From the NCBI RefSeq assembly GCF_022539315.1, contig NC_066317.1, positions 45,239,935 through 45,303,934 of the forward strand: DNA of 64,000 nt, written 5' to 3'. The DNA comes from Serinus canaria (taxonomy: Eukaryota; Chordata; Aves; Passeriformes; Fringillidae). Each line of letters starts with the position of its first letter. Within the stretch, counting starts at the first letter, position 1. Made by a program: the position numbers and the translations under genes. The notes under the pieces are model-generated. The model made no database searches. It was given only the letters and a program-made list of their open reading frames with translations, and was not told the origin of the DNA. Positions 1-12,700 of this stretch are shown piece after piece.

Positions 1-87
1 TTTCCTTTTCATGAACAATGTTTTAGATGTGAATTAGAGTAATTACATCAGCAGCAGTTGCCAAAACCACTCCCTCTTCTAGGTAAG

Positions 88-357
88 TGTCCTGGTTTCA
101 GCTGAGATGTAATTAATTTTCTTCTCAGTAGCTGCTACAGGGCTGTGTTTTGAATTCTGTACAAAAACAATCTTGATGACACACTGATATTTAGTTGCTT
201 AGTAGAGCACACTCCATTTCAAGGACTTTCCAGTTTCCCATGCTTTGCCAGTGAGCACGTGGACGAGAAGCTGTGATGGAGTACATCCAGGACAGACCCA
301 AATTGGCCAAAGGGATATTCTGTATAAAACATTATGCTCAGTATGTAATCTGGTAAG
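88..357 (+). repeat. 5' LTR of the ERVL element, 3' part missing
   Basis: This stretch aligns with the first half of the downstream LTR at 2059, sharing the start TGTCCTGGTTTC, the ACACACTGATATTT block and the GCCAAAGGGA block. After about 355 the match stops. The remaining part of the LTR, present downstream at about 2330-2590, is absent here. The right border is therefore a deletion junction and is approximate. Confidence 0.75.
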
Positions 358-589
358 GGAAAAACAGTATGCCTTGTTTAATCATGGGTCTTGCTTTAGG
401 AATGCATCCCAGGTGGAAGAAAACTGTATGAAATCCATTATGACAAGGAGTGGAAACTGCTGAAGGACAAGGTAAGTCAGCTTGCAGAGGTGAAACCCAT
501 CCAGGTGCGTTCAGATATCACTGAACAAGAAAAATGGCCAATACTTCACCTCTGTACTGAGGTGGTGGTGGCAGCAATAGAAGCAGCAT

Positions 590-1625
590 AACTGACAGTG
601 CAGAGGTAAAGCCATCTGGGCTAGATGGACAATTTGATTGTGAAGGTACATCATGTAGATAGATGCTCCTGTACCCAAGGGTCAGATCACTGAAGAACAG
701 GAGAATAACCAACAGGTGGATCAGGTTCTAAGACTGAATTGGCTCAGGTAGATTTGCACTGGCATCATAAGAGTGAATGGTTTTAGCTCAATGGGTCCAT
801 GACACCCCGGGCCATCGAGAGATGCAACATATAAATGCATGACCAATGGGTGCACTTAACCAAGGACAGTGTCACACAGATTATCTATGAATGTGAAACA
901 CGCACTGCCATTAAGAAAGTCGAGTGATTAAAGTCTCTCCGGTAAGGAGGATGATGGCTGAAATATAAATTTGGGGAGGCCTGGCAGAGTGACTAAATTA
1001 CACTCCCACAAAGCCACCAAGGCAAGCACCATGTGCTTATAATGGTAGAGGAAGCCACTGAATGGCTGGAAATATATCCTGTGTCACATGCTACTTCTTG
1101 GAATACTCTCCTGGGCCTTGAAAGGCAAGCCTTAAGGAGACAGGCTAGCACAAAGAGAATTGTCAGACACTGGGACTCATTTCTGAAACATTTGAGACAC
1201 TTGGGCCAAAGTGTACAGCACTGAGTGGGTATATCACATTCCCTACCATGAACCAGCCTTTAGGAAGACTGAAGAATACAATGGACTGTTAAACACTACA
1301 CTGAGAGCTGTGGGTGGTGGAACCTTCAAACACTGGGATACACATTTAGCAAAGGCCACCTCCTTAGTCAACACTAGGGCATCTGTCAATCAGGCTGGCC
1401 CTGCTCAAACAAGACTGTTATGTACTGTAGAAAGGGATAGAATTCCTGCAGTGCACATTAAAAATATGCTGAGTAAAACAGTCTGGGTTATTTCTGCCTT
1501 AGACAAAGGGAAACCTGTCCATGGAATTGCCTCTGTTCAAGGACCTGTGTGCACTTGGTGAGTAATGCAGGAGGATGGAGCACTCCAGTACGTGCCTCAA
1601 GGGGGATTTGATTCTGGGCAATAAT
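590..1625 (+). pseudogene. Retroviral pol remnant (integrase region), inactivated
   Basis: Conceptual translation in shifting frames resembles the integrase end of an ERVL-type pol gene. A His-x-x-x-x-x-His / Cys-containing zinc-binding segment falls at about 785-915. The catalytic core region lies at about 985-1300, and a C-terminal region runs to about 1620. The open pieces are short (63 codons from 1033, 116 codons from 1211) and overlap in different frames, so at least one frameshift separates them. In-frame stops also occur, for example near 990. No functional product is expected. Confidence 0.8.
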
Positions 1626-2058
1626 GATCAGTTAATTAAAATGTATGATGTTATTTGCTGTACGATGTGGCACATTATCATTTCCACGGCGGATTTATGC
1701 CTATCAACACATTAGGTGCCTGTATCCATCACTCCAGATTTGAGGCTAAGGATCTGACTTGCTTTTGATCATCATGTTTATAAAGAATGAACTTTAATAA
1801 AACTGGGCAAGTGTGGCAGTGACAGAATCAGAACTGGCTTTAACATGCAACAGTCCAAAATGTCATACCACAGACTCCTATGATGGAAGGAGCTCCAGGT
1901 CACAAACTAAATGAACTCAGCAGATTTTATAGACATTGTCAACAGACCAGGAGAGTGATAGTTGCATATACCTCTATCAAAAGACAGGATAGTTAATGGT
2001 GCACTGGAAAGTGTGGGACGTAGCATGATGTAAATGATATGGAATAAAGGGTGGATAC

Positions 2059-2590
2059 TGTCCTGGTTTCGGCTGGGATGGAGTTCATTTTCTTCTTAGC
2101 AACAGGTACAGGACTGTGTTTTGGATTCAGTATGAGAGTCATGTTAATAACACACTGATATTTTGATTGTTGCTGAGCAGCACTTACTCTAAGTCAAGAA
2201 CTTCCCAGTTTGCTATTTTTGCTAGTGAGCAGGTGCAGAAGATGCCAGAGGGAAGATGTCCAGGATGTCTGATCCAGACTAGCCAAAGGGACATTCCATA
2301 GCACAGAATGTCATGCTCTGTATGCAAACACCAGGACTGGCTGGGGAGAAGCTGGTCACTGCTCAGGGATAGGCTGGGTATAAGTCTTCAAGGCGTAAGA
2401 AATTGTACCATGCATCAGTTGTTTCTTCTGGGGTTGATTCCTCTCTCCCTCTCTCTCTGCGTTTTATATTATTACAATATTTTGTTTCAATTATTAAATT
2501 GTTCTTAACCTACAAAATTTACTGGAGATGGGGGGAGTTGAATTAGGGGCTGTGTGGTATTTAGTTGCCAGCTGGTGTTAAGCCATGACA
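2059..2590 (+). repeat. 3' LTR of the ERVL element, complete
   Basis: This 532-bp LTR runs from TGTCCTGGTTTC to CCATGACA. It follows a purine-rich stretch at 2041-2055 that fits the polypurine tract. It contains a pyrimidine-rich (CTCT)n run at about 2442-2458 and the terminal GCTGGTGTTAAGCCATGACA. The 5-bp flank after it matches the flank before the upstream LTR at 4 of 5 bases. Confidence 0.85.
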
Positions 2591-2825
2591 GTAAAACAAA
2601 GAAATCTTGATAGCAGATTTATGGAATCTGACTAACAGCAAGTACTTCAGAATGTACTTTTTTGGCCACTCTGATCTTGATGACATTATTAATATGAAGA
2701 TGATTCTATGAGAAATTAATTGCTCTTTAACAGCTGAGTAAGGTGGTACAGATGTATTGTGGGATATATTACACTGAACCTTTGCTCTGTGAAAGAAGGG
2801 ATTTGGTTATTCAACACTTTTGCTC

Positions 2826-2847
2826 AAAAAAAAAAAAAAAAAAAAAA
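2826..2847 (+). repeat. Poly(A) run, 22 bp
   Basis: An uninterrupted run of 22 A followed by a purine-rich stretch. No retroposed gene or SINE body is recognisable before it. Confidence 0.9.
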
Positions 2848-5651
2848 GAAAGGAAAAAAATTAGATGAAAGATGGGACTATTTCCTTCCTCTTCATCCCA
2901 GTCATCCTGTGTCACCCGATGAGAAAGCTCACACTGTACTAGTTCTAGGAACAAAAGGAACAGTTCTTTTCCCTAGTGCTGACAACCTGATACCATTCAC
3001 AAGCATTGCCAATTTAAATTAGGAACACAGAAAAGGTACAAGAATTTTAGGCAGTCAAACTGAATTGGCAGGATTCTTGAAAAGGGCCTCTGGTACCCTG
3101 AATTTCTATGCAGCTGTAGAAGCTGCTAAACAGAGTAGTTGATCAGCAGGAACAAAAATGCAGGCCAGCCATATTTCACTCAATTGGGAGTTCATTAAGA
3201 TTTTTGTTCTCTATCTAGGTGCTCTAACAGCAAATGCGCACAGGTGTTATTTTTTAAATAGAATCATAATTTGAATATCACCAAGCCAACAGGATAGATA
3301 CCAGAAAGGTCACAAGCATCCTTAAAAATAGCACAAATTGACCTATTTTCTAGTAATAACAGGCCTTGGAGGTATGATTTTATGACACCTTACATGCAGT
3401 TATTTTTGTCTCTTGGTGTTTCAATATCAGCTGAAAATTGTCTTAAGTGGTGCAGTATGGTGGTGGTGAGTTCCCTGCCCTTGCACTGGAACCAGAGGGG
3501 AAGATCAGCAGAGCTCTTTGTGTTCACTTACTAAATGTTGTATATGTAGAAAAGAGTAAGTTACAAGGTAGGCTAGTGTGAACACCAGTGGTGAAGGATT
3601 ATTCCTGAATGATTTTGAAACCTCTTCAAAAATTATTCTGAGAACAAAATGTACCTGTATGCTTGTTCCAGTATACTGAGAGATTAGATGAGTACAAAAC
3701 TCTACACCAGCTGCCTGTCTCAACAAGAAAAGAATCACCAGGTTCTGGCATAAACCTGCAGTCATTCTACAATGAGATTACTATTACTAGCAACTATTCA
3801 GGAAATATCTCAGCTGTCAGGTTTTTTGAGTTACAAAATAAAGGCAAAGAGGAGAGAGTCGGTAGTTTTTTCTCCAATCCAACCTTACCAACTCCACATT
3901 ACCTCGGGGTTGATTATTAACTCATGTGTTTTAACAGTGGATCTGGACCCTACACAGGCTCATGCAAACCTTAATGTAATCCTCTGGATAATTTTCTTCC
4001 CTTGTTCCCTTGCTTCATGTAAGTTTGAGACTTTTAAAACTGAATAAAAATTAAATCTAGATGACAAAAATTTATTTCATAATAATTTAGAGTAATTTGG
4101 GGGAGGGGTGTCCATTTTTCTGATGGTACTGTGCAGTGGTTTTGCTTTTCATTCGTATGGTCCAGCATTTTGTCACTCATTTTGTTTAAGGTTTTCATTC
4201 TTTCAGACCAACCCACGATTTTAGCATTGAAATTGACCAAGTCAGGTCTCTACCTTCTACAAAATATCCTAGATTTGATACACTAACATTTCTCTCACAA
4301 GACAAAAACCTATTCAGTTACAATTCATTCAACTTCAAAAGCCTATATGTAACACTTCATTAGAATTTTACGGTTTCTGGGAGTTTGGAAAGCTTCTTTC
4401 AAGTTGCTGTGAATCAGGGTAGACCTACTGAAAACTATCACTTGGGAAAAAGCATCTCTGCTGCCATGTGCAGCAAACCTAACTATTACAATGCCCTGAA
4501 AACAATGGGGCACAAGCACATCTTTAAACAAAACCACATTTTTGTCCTCAGGTAGCCAAGGTGTCTGGCTGTGGCACAGAGGGTACAGTGAGGTAATAGA
4601 TAATGCCAGAAGGAATTAATTTTCTCAATGCAGTAAAATTAGTTATTTATAGGAGTATAATTATAAGGAGACGTATTTCCTATTGTTTTACACATAATTC
4701 CAGCTATGAAAGAGTTGGAAGTATGAAAGAGTTGCAGAAGACCAAAATCATCTTTGTGATAAAATAATTAATACTATACATCCTGCACTGCTGCTGAATG
4801 CCCACCACCATAGAGAACCAGGTCCCTTAGGATATATCCATGGCACAAAATCCTCCATAAAATTAGGTCTAAGCAGATTAATTTGCATACTGCAAGAAGG
4901 CTGCAGTTTTAATGTATTCCCTACAGCTTTGTTTACCATGTTCCTCTATGCTACCACAACTAGGGCTGATTCTATACAAATTACAGTGGAGTTTTTCTTA
5001 CACTGCATTGATCACACCCCGTTGAAGACTTGCAGCTCCATGGAGAGGACAGGAAATGAGCTCCTGAGTGAGGAAACTGTCCCCCTCCTCCTGCAAATGT
5101 CTGGAAGGATACTGTCACAGGTATACCATTATAGTGAGGCCCCATCTATTTCCATTACATTCCCTCCCCACTCCCTAACTCCCCTCTAAAGACATAAAAT
5201 CCCATAGAAGCAGGGCCTGCTGTGACCTACATTCTTGATGAGCCCTCTATCTTTGCTCAGATTCATCTTGAACAGCCACCCATTCTGAGTGCAGGTCCCT
5301 TCCATATGCCTGTTTACACAAACTGACCTGCTCCACATAGCTTGGAATCAAAAGCAGAAGGCAAATGGAGTAACCCAGCCCACCAGCACTGGGTTCAGCA
5401 GAGCAGCAGCTGAACAAGGAGACAGGAGTATCTGATCTCAAATGCCTCTGCTTCTAGTTAGATCAGCACAGAAACCACACAGCCAATACAAACATCTTTT
5501 TTTTTTTCAATCTTAAAGATGGTTTTGCTGAATTTGCACACTTCTTTTCTAACAAGCAGGGGTGACATGACACTTGAGTTTTTTCAGCTGAATTACAGCA
5601 ATTACCTCAATGAACAACTCATTTTCTGGACAAGCTGCCTGCAAACAGGTT

Positions 5652-5680
5652 TTTTTGGGTTTTTTTTTTTGGGGGGGGGG
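5652..5680 (+). repeat. T-run / G-run low-complexity tract
   Basis: T and G runs follow one another and end in ten consecutive G (5671-5680), then TGG. Such tracts are prone to length variation and sequencing error. No function is implied. Confidence 0.85.
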
Positions 5681-8600
5681 TGGCCAGAGGGAGGTAGGGC
5701 AAATTATATCAGACTGAACTTTAACAGCAACATTACTGTGTTTTTATGTAACATACTTAATCATATAGCTTGTGCTTTAGACATCATTCTGGAAGATTAT
5801 GATTGTGAACAAAGAGTATTTCAGACTCCTAAACAACAAATCTACAAACACTGATAACCAAAGACTTGTATTGAATATCCCACCTCTTGCTAATGTTATA
5901 GACCAAAAATGTGAGAGGTGTGTAAAATATTTCTGCCTTTGCTATATAAGTTATCAAAGAAGAATAAAAACTAATTTAGCTTTAATGCACACTAGACCTG
6001 CTCAGTTTCACAAAATGTCTGCATTTTGTTCTGTGTTTTGTTCTGGTTTTGTCAAATTTACATCAGCTCTAGATGAGCTTTGAACCAACTAATTCTAATT
6101 TTAACTTAGATTATGTAAGTCATTTACATCAACGCTTTATGGGCAGAAGAGATGATTAGACTTATGTTGTCACAAAAAATATTTAACATCTCTTTAGCAG
6201 GCACTTTGATTCTTTTTTCCCTTCAGTTCATGTTTTTAAGACACTGACAAAATACAATTCCCACACTAAGAGATACTCAGCTAATAGTGTTTATTGAAGT
6301 ATTCTAAACCAGAGGAACCAAACCAAATTCTCAAGGTTCACGAACAACATACAAAACACAAACTGCTGAATCTTTGCTTTCTCTCTTTCTTTATTTTTTG
6401 TTTTATTTAAGCATTCACACAACCATATATACACCTTTCTTTGGTCCAAGTCTAAAAATCTTAAATTTGTGGTAGCTTTCCAGTTTCAAAGTAAAATTGG
6501 AATTAAACACTGCTGTGTAGGATGGCTATGACTACTCTTTCACCCATCTCATGGTGCTTCCTCAAGCTATCATATTCTAAGTAGATTAGTTTAAAAATTG
6601 TAACTCTATGTTCTATCTAGCTTTTAATTACAATTAATTACATATTGTTTAAGTAGGGTTTTCTTTTACGCTGTGATGCCCCCATGATGACACTGAGGTA
6701 TGCACACTACACTCTGAGACAGTCCCTGTGTTCTAGATTGAGGCTTCCAAACCATTCTCTGCATGAATCTATTTTTTCCCTAGAAATTCTAACCTCTGTG
6801 GATGCTTTGATTTACAGGTTGGCACTGTAGTGTGTTACAGACTTTGGTTGTGAGCTGTCAATAATAATATACATAATACATATATCTACTTCAAGAGCTG
6901 TATTTTAGGAAACAAAACTCAGTCAAGCAGTAAAGTATTACACAGGACTAGCTCAGGTTCTCAACAAATGGCATTGTGAGTAACAAAATTTTCTCAAATC
7001 AAGCTTCTGCCTTTCAAAATTGTTCATATTTACAAGATCATTTATATTTTCTAATGTATTTGATGGTACCTAGGGTATGAACTAACACTTCTAGAAAGAC
7101 AGTCTACAACCATATCTGTGTATTCTGTATTTCCTTCACTGCTGACAGGGTAATAATTTGCTTTTTGCTGTTGGCTTTATGATATAACTACGGAATTAAA
7201 TTACAAGAGTTTCTGTGTGGGCAATCCAAATTACCTGGCTGAAGCAAACACACCCTGCCACTTGAAGAGATTAAGGAATACCAAAAATTTTTATTTTAGT
7301 TACCAGCAGTGGGTTTTTCAAACTATTCAGTGCAGGCCAAATTTTGTTCTATTGATATCAACAGTAAAACTCTTCAGAAAGACTGGAAATAATCCAGTTC
7401 TGAATACTTCTGAAAAAACCTACCCTAAAGTCTTTATTTTAAATTACTTCAAAACATGCAATCTACCACAAGAAATTCTGCCAGCATGGATCTGAAAGGC
7501 AGCTGGGGATATAAGAAAACAGATGATCCATATGATATTCTTACTTGGAGCTTTGCAGTCTGACAACTGAAAATAATTTACTTGGAAGGAAAAACAATTT
7601 CTCTCTACCCCCTTTTCAATACATGAAATATTCAGTTCTCATTTATTTTTCCACAAGAAAATGGCAATAGCATTTAGTACTACTGAATTTTATGTGAGAC
7701 CTTCTCAAGCAGTCCAACTTGTTCTCAAATCTCAAGACAACAAAAACATATATAAACTATCAAGAGATCCAACTGAATGAAAACAAAGACACTTAAATCG
7801 CAGTCTATAACTACTTTCATGAATCTGATTACAAATTGCAAGGCATTTTTTCTTTCTGTGCTCACACAAACATACAGGACATTAAATAACCTTCTTAAGG
7901 TAGACTCACTAATAATACAATTGCTCTGAACAAAAACAAAAACTAGTGTAATGGACATAATTTACAATTGAAGTGCAGAAGTCATAATGGAAGGGTCAAC
8001 TACATGGAAGAATAAAGATTATAATTGTTAAAGTGAAACGTAAACTGAATACATGAGAAACTGTGTGAGTCAAGCTAGAAACTTATGACACCCTGCTGAA
8101 CAAGATCAAAGATGAGTTCAGGTTAACAGCATGAAAATTAGTAAGAAATTGTATAAATAACTCAACTTTATATAACCCCAGACCTGGGCACCTGGCAGCA
8201 AAGCACTGAGCAGGAATGGTGAGGCGTGCTACTGCAATAAGAAAAAGGCAAGACTGAGGACAGAACCTCAAATCTTCTTAGACATTAGGTTATGAAAACC
8301 TCAGACAGATAACTAAGGCTTGTAGAGATGAGCAGTGGCCTGACTCTGCTGAGGTAAATGAGCAGGATTTAATTGAATTTTGGTAAAACTGACTGAAGTT
8401 CTGCTCTACATTTGTGTTAGTTCTCTTACAGGTCCTAGTGACCTCCAACTAAGTGTGCATACCTTATTTTTTGGAAGATCTCAAGCTAGATTCCAGCAGC
8501 CTTTTCAAATTAAAATTGATAAATCTAAAGCCAGAGAGAGCTGAGAGAGCAGCTCTTCATTTAATAAGAAAATACAACAATATTCCTTAAAACCCCACAC

Positions 8601-9488
8601 CATTAAACAGTGGTCCTCTACCTATATTTTCTTCCTCATAAATCAGGTCTTGTCCAAGGGTCACATGGGAGCTGTTACTACCTTCATAGCAACTGCTGGT
8701 TCTGCTTACAGTTCCTGAGGTGCCAGCAGCACAATAACTGGGTGTTGTGAAGCAGTTTGAGATACGTGGTACATTCAGGAGGGTGTATAATATATTCACT
8801 ATTTTTCTTCACCTTTTAATTTCATACCTAAACTCTATATCCAAATATGGAGAGAGAGCTCTCATCTGATAACTGAATCTGCATTTAGCTGTCATAATTC
8901 TAGACAAAAAGGAAGACCAGCAGCCCCTCTCTAACAGCATAAATACACACACTCAAATTCTCAAGGCTTTATGATGAATTCTTGGCATGCTTTCTTTTTC
9001 CTAGCAATTTCCAAAGAAAATGAGCAAGATGTCAAGAAAAGAGTTTATAAAATTGTGGACTACACAGTATTTAGTGCATAAGCTAACTTAATTACAGAAG
9101 TATGCAGAAAAAAAGTCATGGTATGTCAGGGCATACCAGCAACTCTGAAAAGCTTGTGCCACACTTGACCTGAAATCAGTACCTTCAGGCTGGGTATGTT
9201 GTAGAGAACACATTATTTCTGGAAACAAACTGCATCCTTCTTTATGCTGTACTTTTATTTCTTCTAGTCAGTTTACCAGTAAAGCATGTTGTGTGTATGT
9301 TATGTTTACACTTCAGAGTAACAAAGTCCTGAAGTGGTGAGCCTAATAGGATCCATTAATAAATTCCTGAGAACATTACAGTTGGAAATCTTTTTGAGTA
9401 GCTTACTAAGATTTTTTTTTTCTTCAGAGCTATTGATTTTCTTTCATTTTCCCAACTGGGAGTCTTCACTTAGAAGTAGAAAGTCTGA

Positions 9489-9781
9489 AAAGCACGCTGA
9501 ATCATAGGCCACATACCATTTCTGCTTTAGTGCACAATATACCACTGAGAAAGAAATAAAATGACCTCACTTGCTACCAAGTTAAATATATTAGAGCTCT
9601 GCATGACCTATTGTCTCCAAACCCAGGCAGTGCAAAAAGCAGGAACTCCCAGCATTTTTTCTTTCCCTGGTTTTATGCACACTGCTGTTTCTAGACCTCT
9701 GCCTAGTTCCAGTTACTCCTGCTCATACATTTAATAAAGTATATTTGTTGAAATACATGGCCTATGATTCAGTGTGCTTTT
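9489..9781. repeat. Imperfect 24-bp inverted repeat with 245-bp spacer
   Basis: The arm at 9489-9512 is the reverse complement of 9758-9781 at 23 of 24 positions; the one difference is C versus T. The spacer is 245 bp. The similarity stops abruptly at both ends of the arms. It could be a pair of terminal inverted repeats of a small old DNA transposon, or a chance-preserved palindrome. I found no clear target-site duplication. Confidence 0.7.
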
Positions 9782-12700
9782 ATTTATTTATTAGAATGTG
9801 TGGTCAATTAAATATCTTTATGTCTTACAATAAACACAAACAGTAAAATCTGAAGATGACAAGTCATTGTTGACAGCTTCTGTATTTTTTAAACTGAAAA
9901 ATTATGAGTATTCTGAGTTTTACAGTGTTCATTATTTATGCATTGAGTCAAAGCTGTAGAATTTTATTATCAAAGCATAGAAGGAAATCTCTGAGCTTTA
10001 CATCAAAGTCCACTGAACAGAAAAAGTCCTCTCTGCAGCAACAAATGTTACCAAGGTAAGCAAAGTATTGGTGTGTGGAAAAATCCAACGAGACTTGAAT
10101 CTGAAACCCAAAGTAGAACATTTTAAGAAAATGTGGCTTATATAAATCTGAGATGTAACAAGCATAAACAGGATTTTTACGTGTCATAAACTCTAGTGTG
10201 GTAAGAAATGTCTGCCTGCATTGATCCGAACTAGAATGCACAGGATGCACGCACACTGTTTCTTTGTCTCTAGTGCACTCAGCCAGCATTCTCACCCTCT
10301 TTGCATGAACTGAATATCTTGGATACAACTGTAACATTAAGGGAAAGCATGAAGAAAAGTAGGGAAGAGGCAGTCAACTAACCATCAACTCAAGAACAGC
10401 TAGGACAGCAAGAAGCCATTGCTACTTGAGTATTACCTCCAAGCTTCCTATCGAATATCAGTTAGGCTGATTTGTTAATGTAAGGCCACAAAGAGTCATA
10501 AAGCTTATTTTAAGATGAATTAATGCCTGCATCCAAACTTCAGGTTATTAAAAACAATGCACTACAAACCCCTGAGATCACAAATCTCTGTTCCTAAACA
10601 GAAGTCACACAAGCTCTGATATTGATAAGCTCCTCAGAACTAAAATTCTTGCAGAGTACCCGACTTTCAAGATGGTCTCACAAGTAAACAAAACAAAAAA
10701 CCCCCAAAACAACAACAACAAAATCAACTCCAAAAAAGCATTTTTATGCCTTGCCAAATCCTTGCACAGAATATAACACAATATTGCTTCCTGTAGCCCT
10801 GTGTATTGAAAACTGTCCAAGGCTAAGCACATTATTCCAGAATTATATTCTTCAGGGTTTGGTATTAACCCCCTTGCAAATTTAGTCAAAGAAAACCCAA
10901 AGCAGCTACATTTGCTATCAATAGCCAGAATAAAAAGAAGTGTACAGATTAAAAACGACATTATATCCTTCCCTCTAATTTTCCCCAAATCTCTCACATA
11001 ACCCCTGTTGTACAAAGCATACATATAGAAATGTATAAAATAACCAAGTATGGTTTCATGTCATTTAGCCTATAACAAGGCTGTAAGCCAACTCAGTAGC
11101 CCTTGACTATTCTCAGGCAAACCTGGCTATTTTTCTTCCATTAGTCTTCACTTTTTCAATGAGTAATAAAAGGGAGAATTGTATATGTTTTCACACTTAG
11201 AGCATGGCATTCATCAAACCAACCAGGTTTCTAGGTGAACTGCACAGGCCCAAGCACACAGTCCCCCAAGGTGGTGGTCTGGGTAAATGAGCTCATTTAC
11301 ACCGATGAAGGTACTGGATTTAGACCCTAGATTAATACTAATCCCTTTGTTTTGCTTCACTACTTTAATGTGATATATCATAAATGTAGTTAGGTGAGTG
11401 ATGCCTGAACTGACATATTTACATTCCCAAAAGCCTGTAGTTGGAATAGGAGCAAGTCAAAGTTAATTGAAAAGACATTTCTTATAAAAACTAATGGGAA
11501 GTCACAGAACAAAGCATTCTCAAGTGATTTATCATTCCAATGAGTGTTTCTTCAAAATGAGCTTCCAGCATGGAACAATGGCCCCAACTTAATGATTACA
11601 AATAGCTAAATGTAAAAAGATATAAAGTCTTACTAATACGTGAAATAATTTGATACTTTAGTTGGAAATATTATCTCTGCTTTAATTTTGCATTAAACCA
11701 GATCAGTTTTTAAAGAATAATGCCTTAAGTTTGCCTAGTTATTTGAAGAACAAGATTGTTGAAACTAATAGTGTTCACCATGGAGTCTCAAGTAGACTTT
11801 ACTTCATTCTTGATCTCTCTCTAGACGTTCTAAACCCACTAAACTTATTCCATTTATGCTGTGTGAAATCAGAATGGTAGATCATGTATGGAATAGACTC
11901 TCTTTTTACTAGCCTTTCTAACCAGATGCCTCATAAAACAGCAAAGGCTGGACCTTGTATGCAGCTATGTCACTTAGTGGCATGTGGGTATTTCATCTAA
12001 AGGAGCAGCAAATTGACTTCATTAACAGTGATTCCATTGGGAAGCTTTTATACCGTAGTGCCAATATATGTGCAAGCCACTAATGTGAACAAGTTATCTT
12101 CTGCATCAGACATACCGACACAAACCAAAACTTTAGTTGTCAGCAATAGAAAGAGGTATATCCTAGAACACTTTAATTAAAACTTCTTGAAACTTTTAAG
12201 AAACAGAAATTTAAAAAAAAGTGGAAAGTAGACAGCAATGAAAGTAGTAAAAAAAAAAATAAATTCAGAACTAACCCTGGCTGCAGACCCCAATAGATCT
12301 TGATTCTGACAAGATCCTTGTGAATAGAACAGCATTTGGAATTTAATGCCATTTATTGCATGATAAATTAATCTGGAAAGGAAAACTCCAACCCTAATTC
12401 TAGGATAGCTTTTGATTCCTTCAGAAATTCTGGAAGTGTAGACAGCTCACTGATAACATCATGCCAAACTATCAAATGTAAACAAGCTTACTGGTTAAGG
12501 AAAACAGAAGTAAACATTCAGAAATCAGTCTGTACTGAATATCATTAAACACCGAACCTGAGAAAGGCAAATTAGAAATCTTGCACAGGGCAGACATAAA
12601 ACCACAATCCCCTAACACAAAACAGAATAGACTAAAAACTAATCATTTAGCATAGCCACAGAAAAGGTCTATACAACTGACAAGACTTATAAGAAATTAT

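Larger units (their letters stand above)
88..2590 (+). mobile_element. Decayed, internally deleted ERVL-type endogenous retrovirus
   Basis: The element is bounded by two related LTR starts (88 and 2059) and ends in TGACA at 2590. The 5 bases before it (GTAAG, 83-87) nearly match the 5 bases after it (GTAAA, 2591-2595). This fits a 5-bp target-site duplication, the length usual for ERVL. Only about 1.7 kb lies between the LTR parts, much less than a full provirus. Only the end of pol (integrase region) is recognisable; I see no gag or env. The reading frame is broken by stops and frameshifts, so no protein is expected. The two LTRs differ at many positions, so the insertion is not recent. The LTR type is one I remember as very common in passerine birds. 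Confidence 0.85.
2591..9488. other. Intergenic DNA, no gene recognised
   Basis: AT-rich sequence with only short open frames lacking splice context or recognisable domains. I see minor simple repeats (the A run at 2826, and T and G runs near 5652-5680) but no RNA gene, LTR or CR1 I can name. Old unrecognised repeats are likely. Confidence 0.6.

Noticed and set aside
10605..11024. 139-codon open frame on the minus strand
   Set aside because: No recognisable domain, no splice or promoter context, and AT-rich composition like its surroundings.
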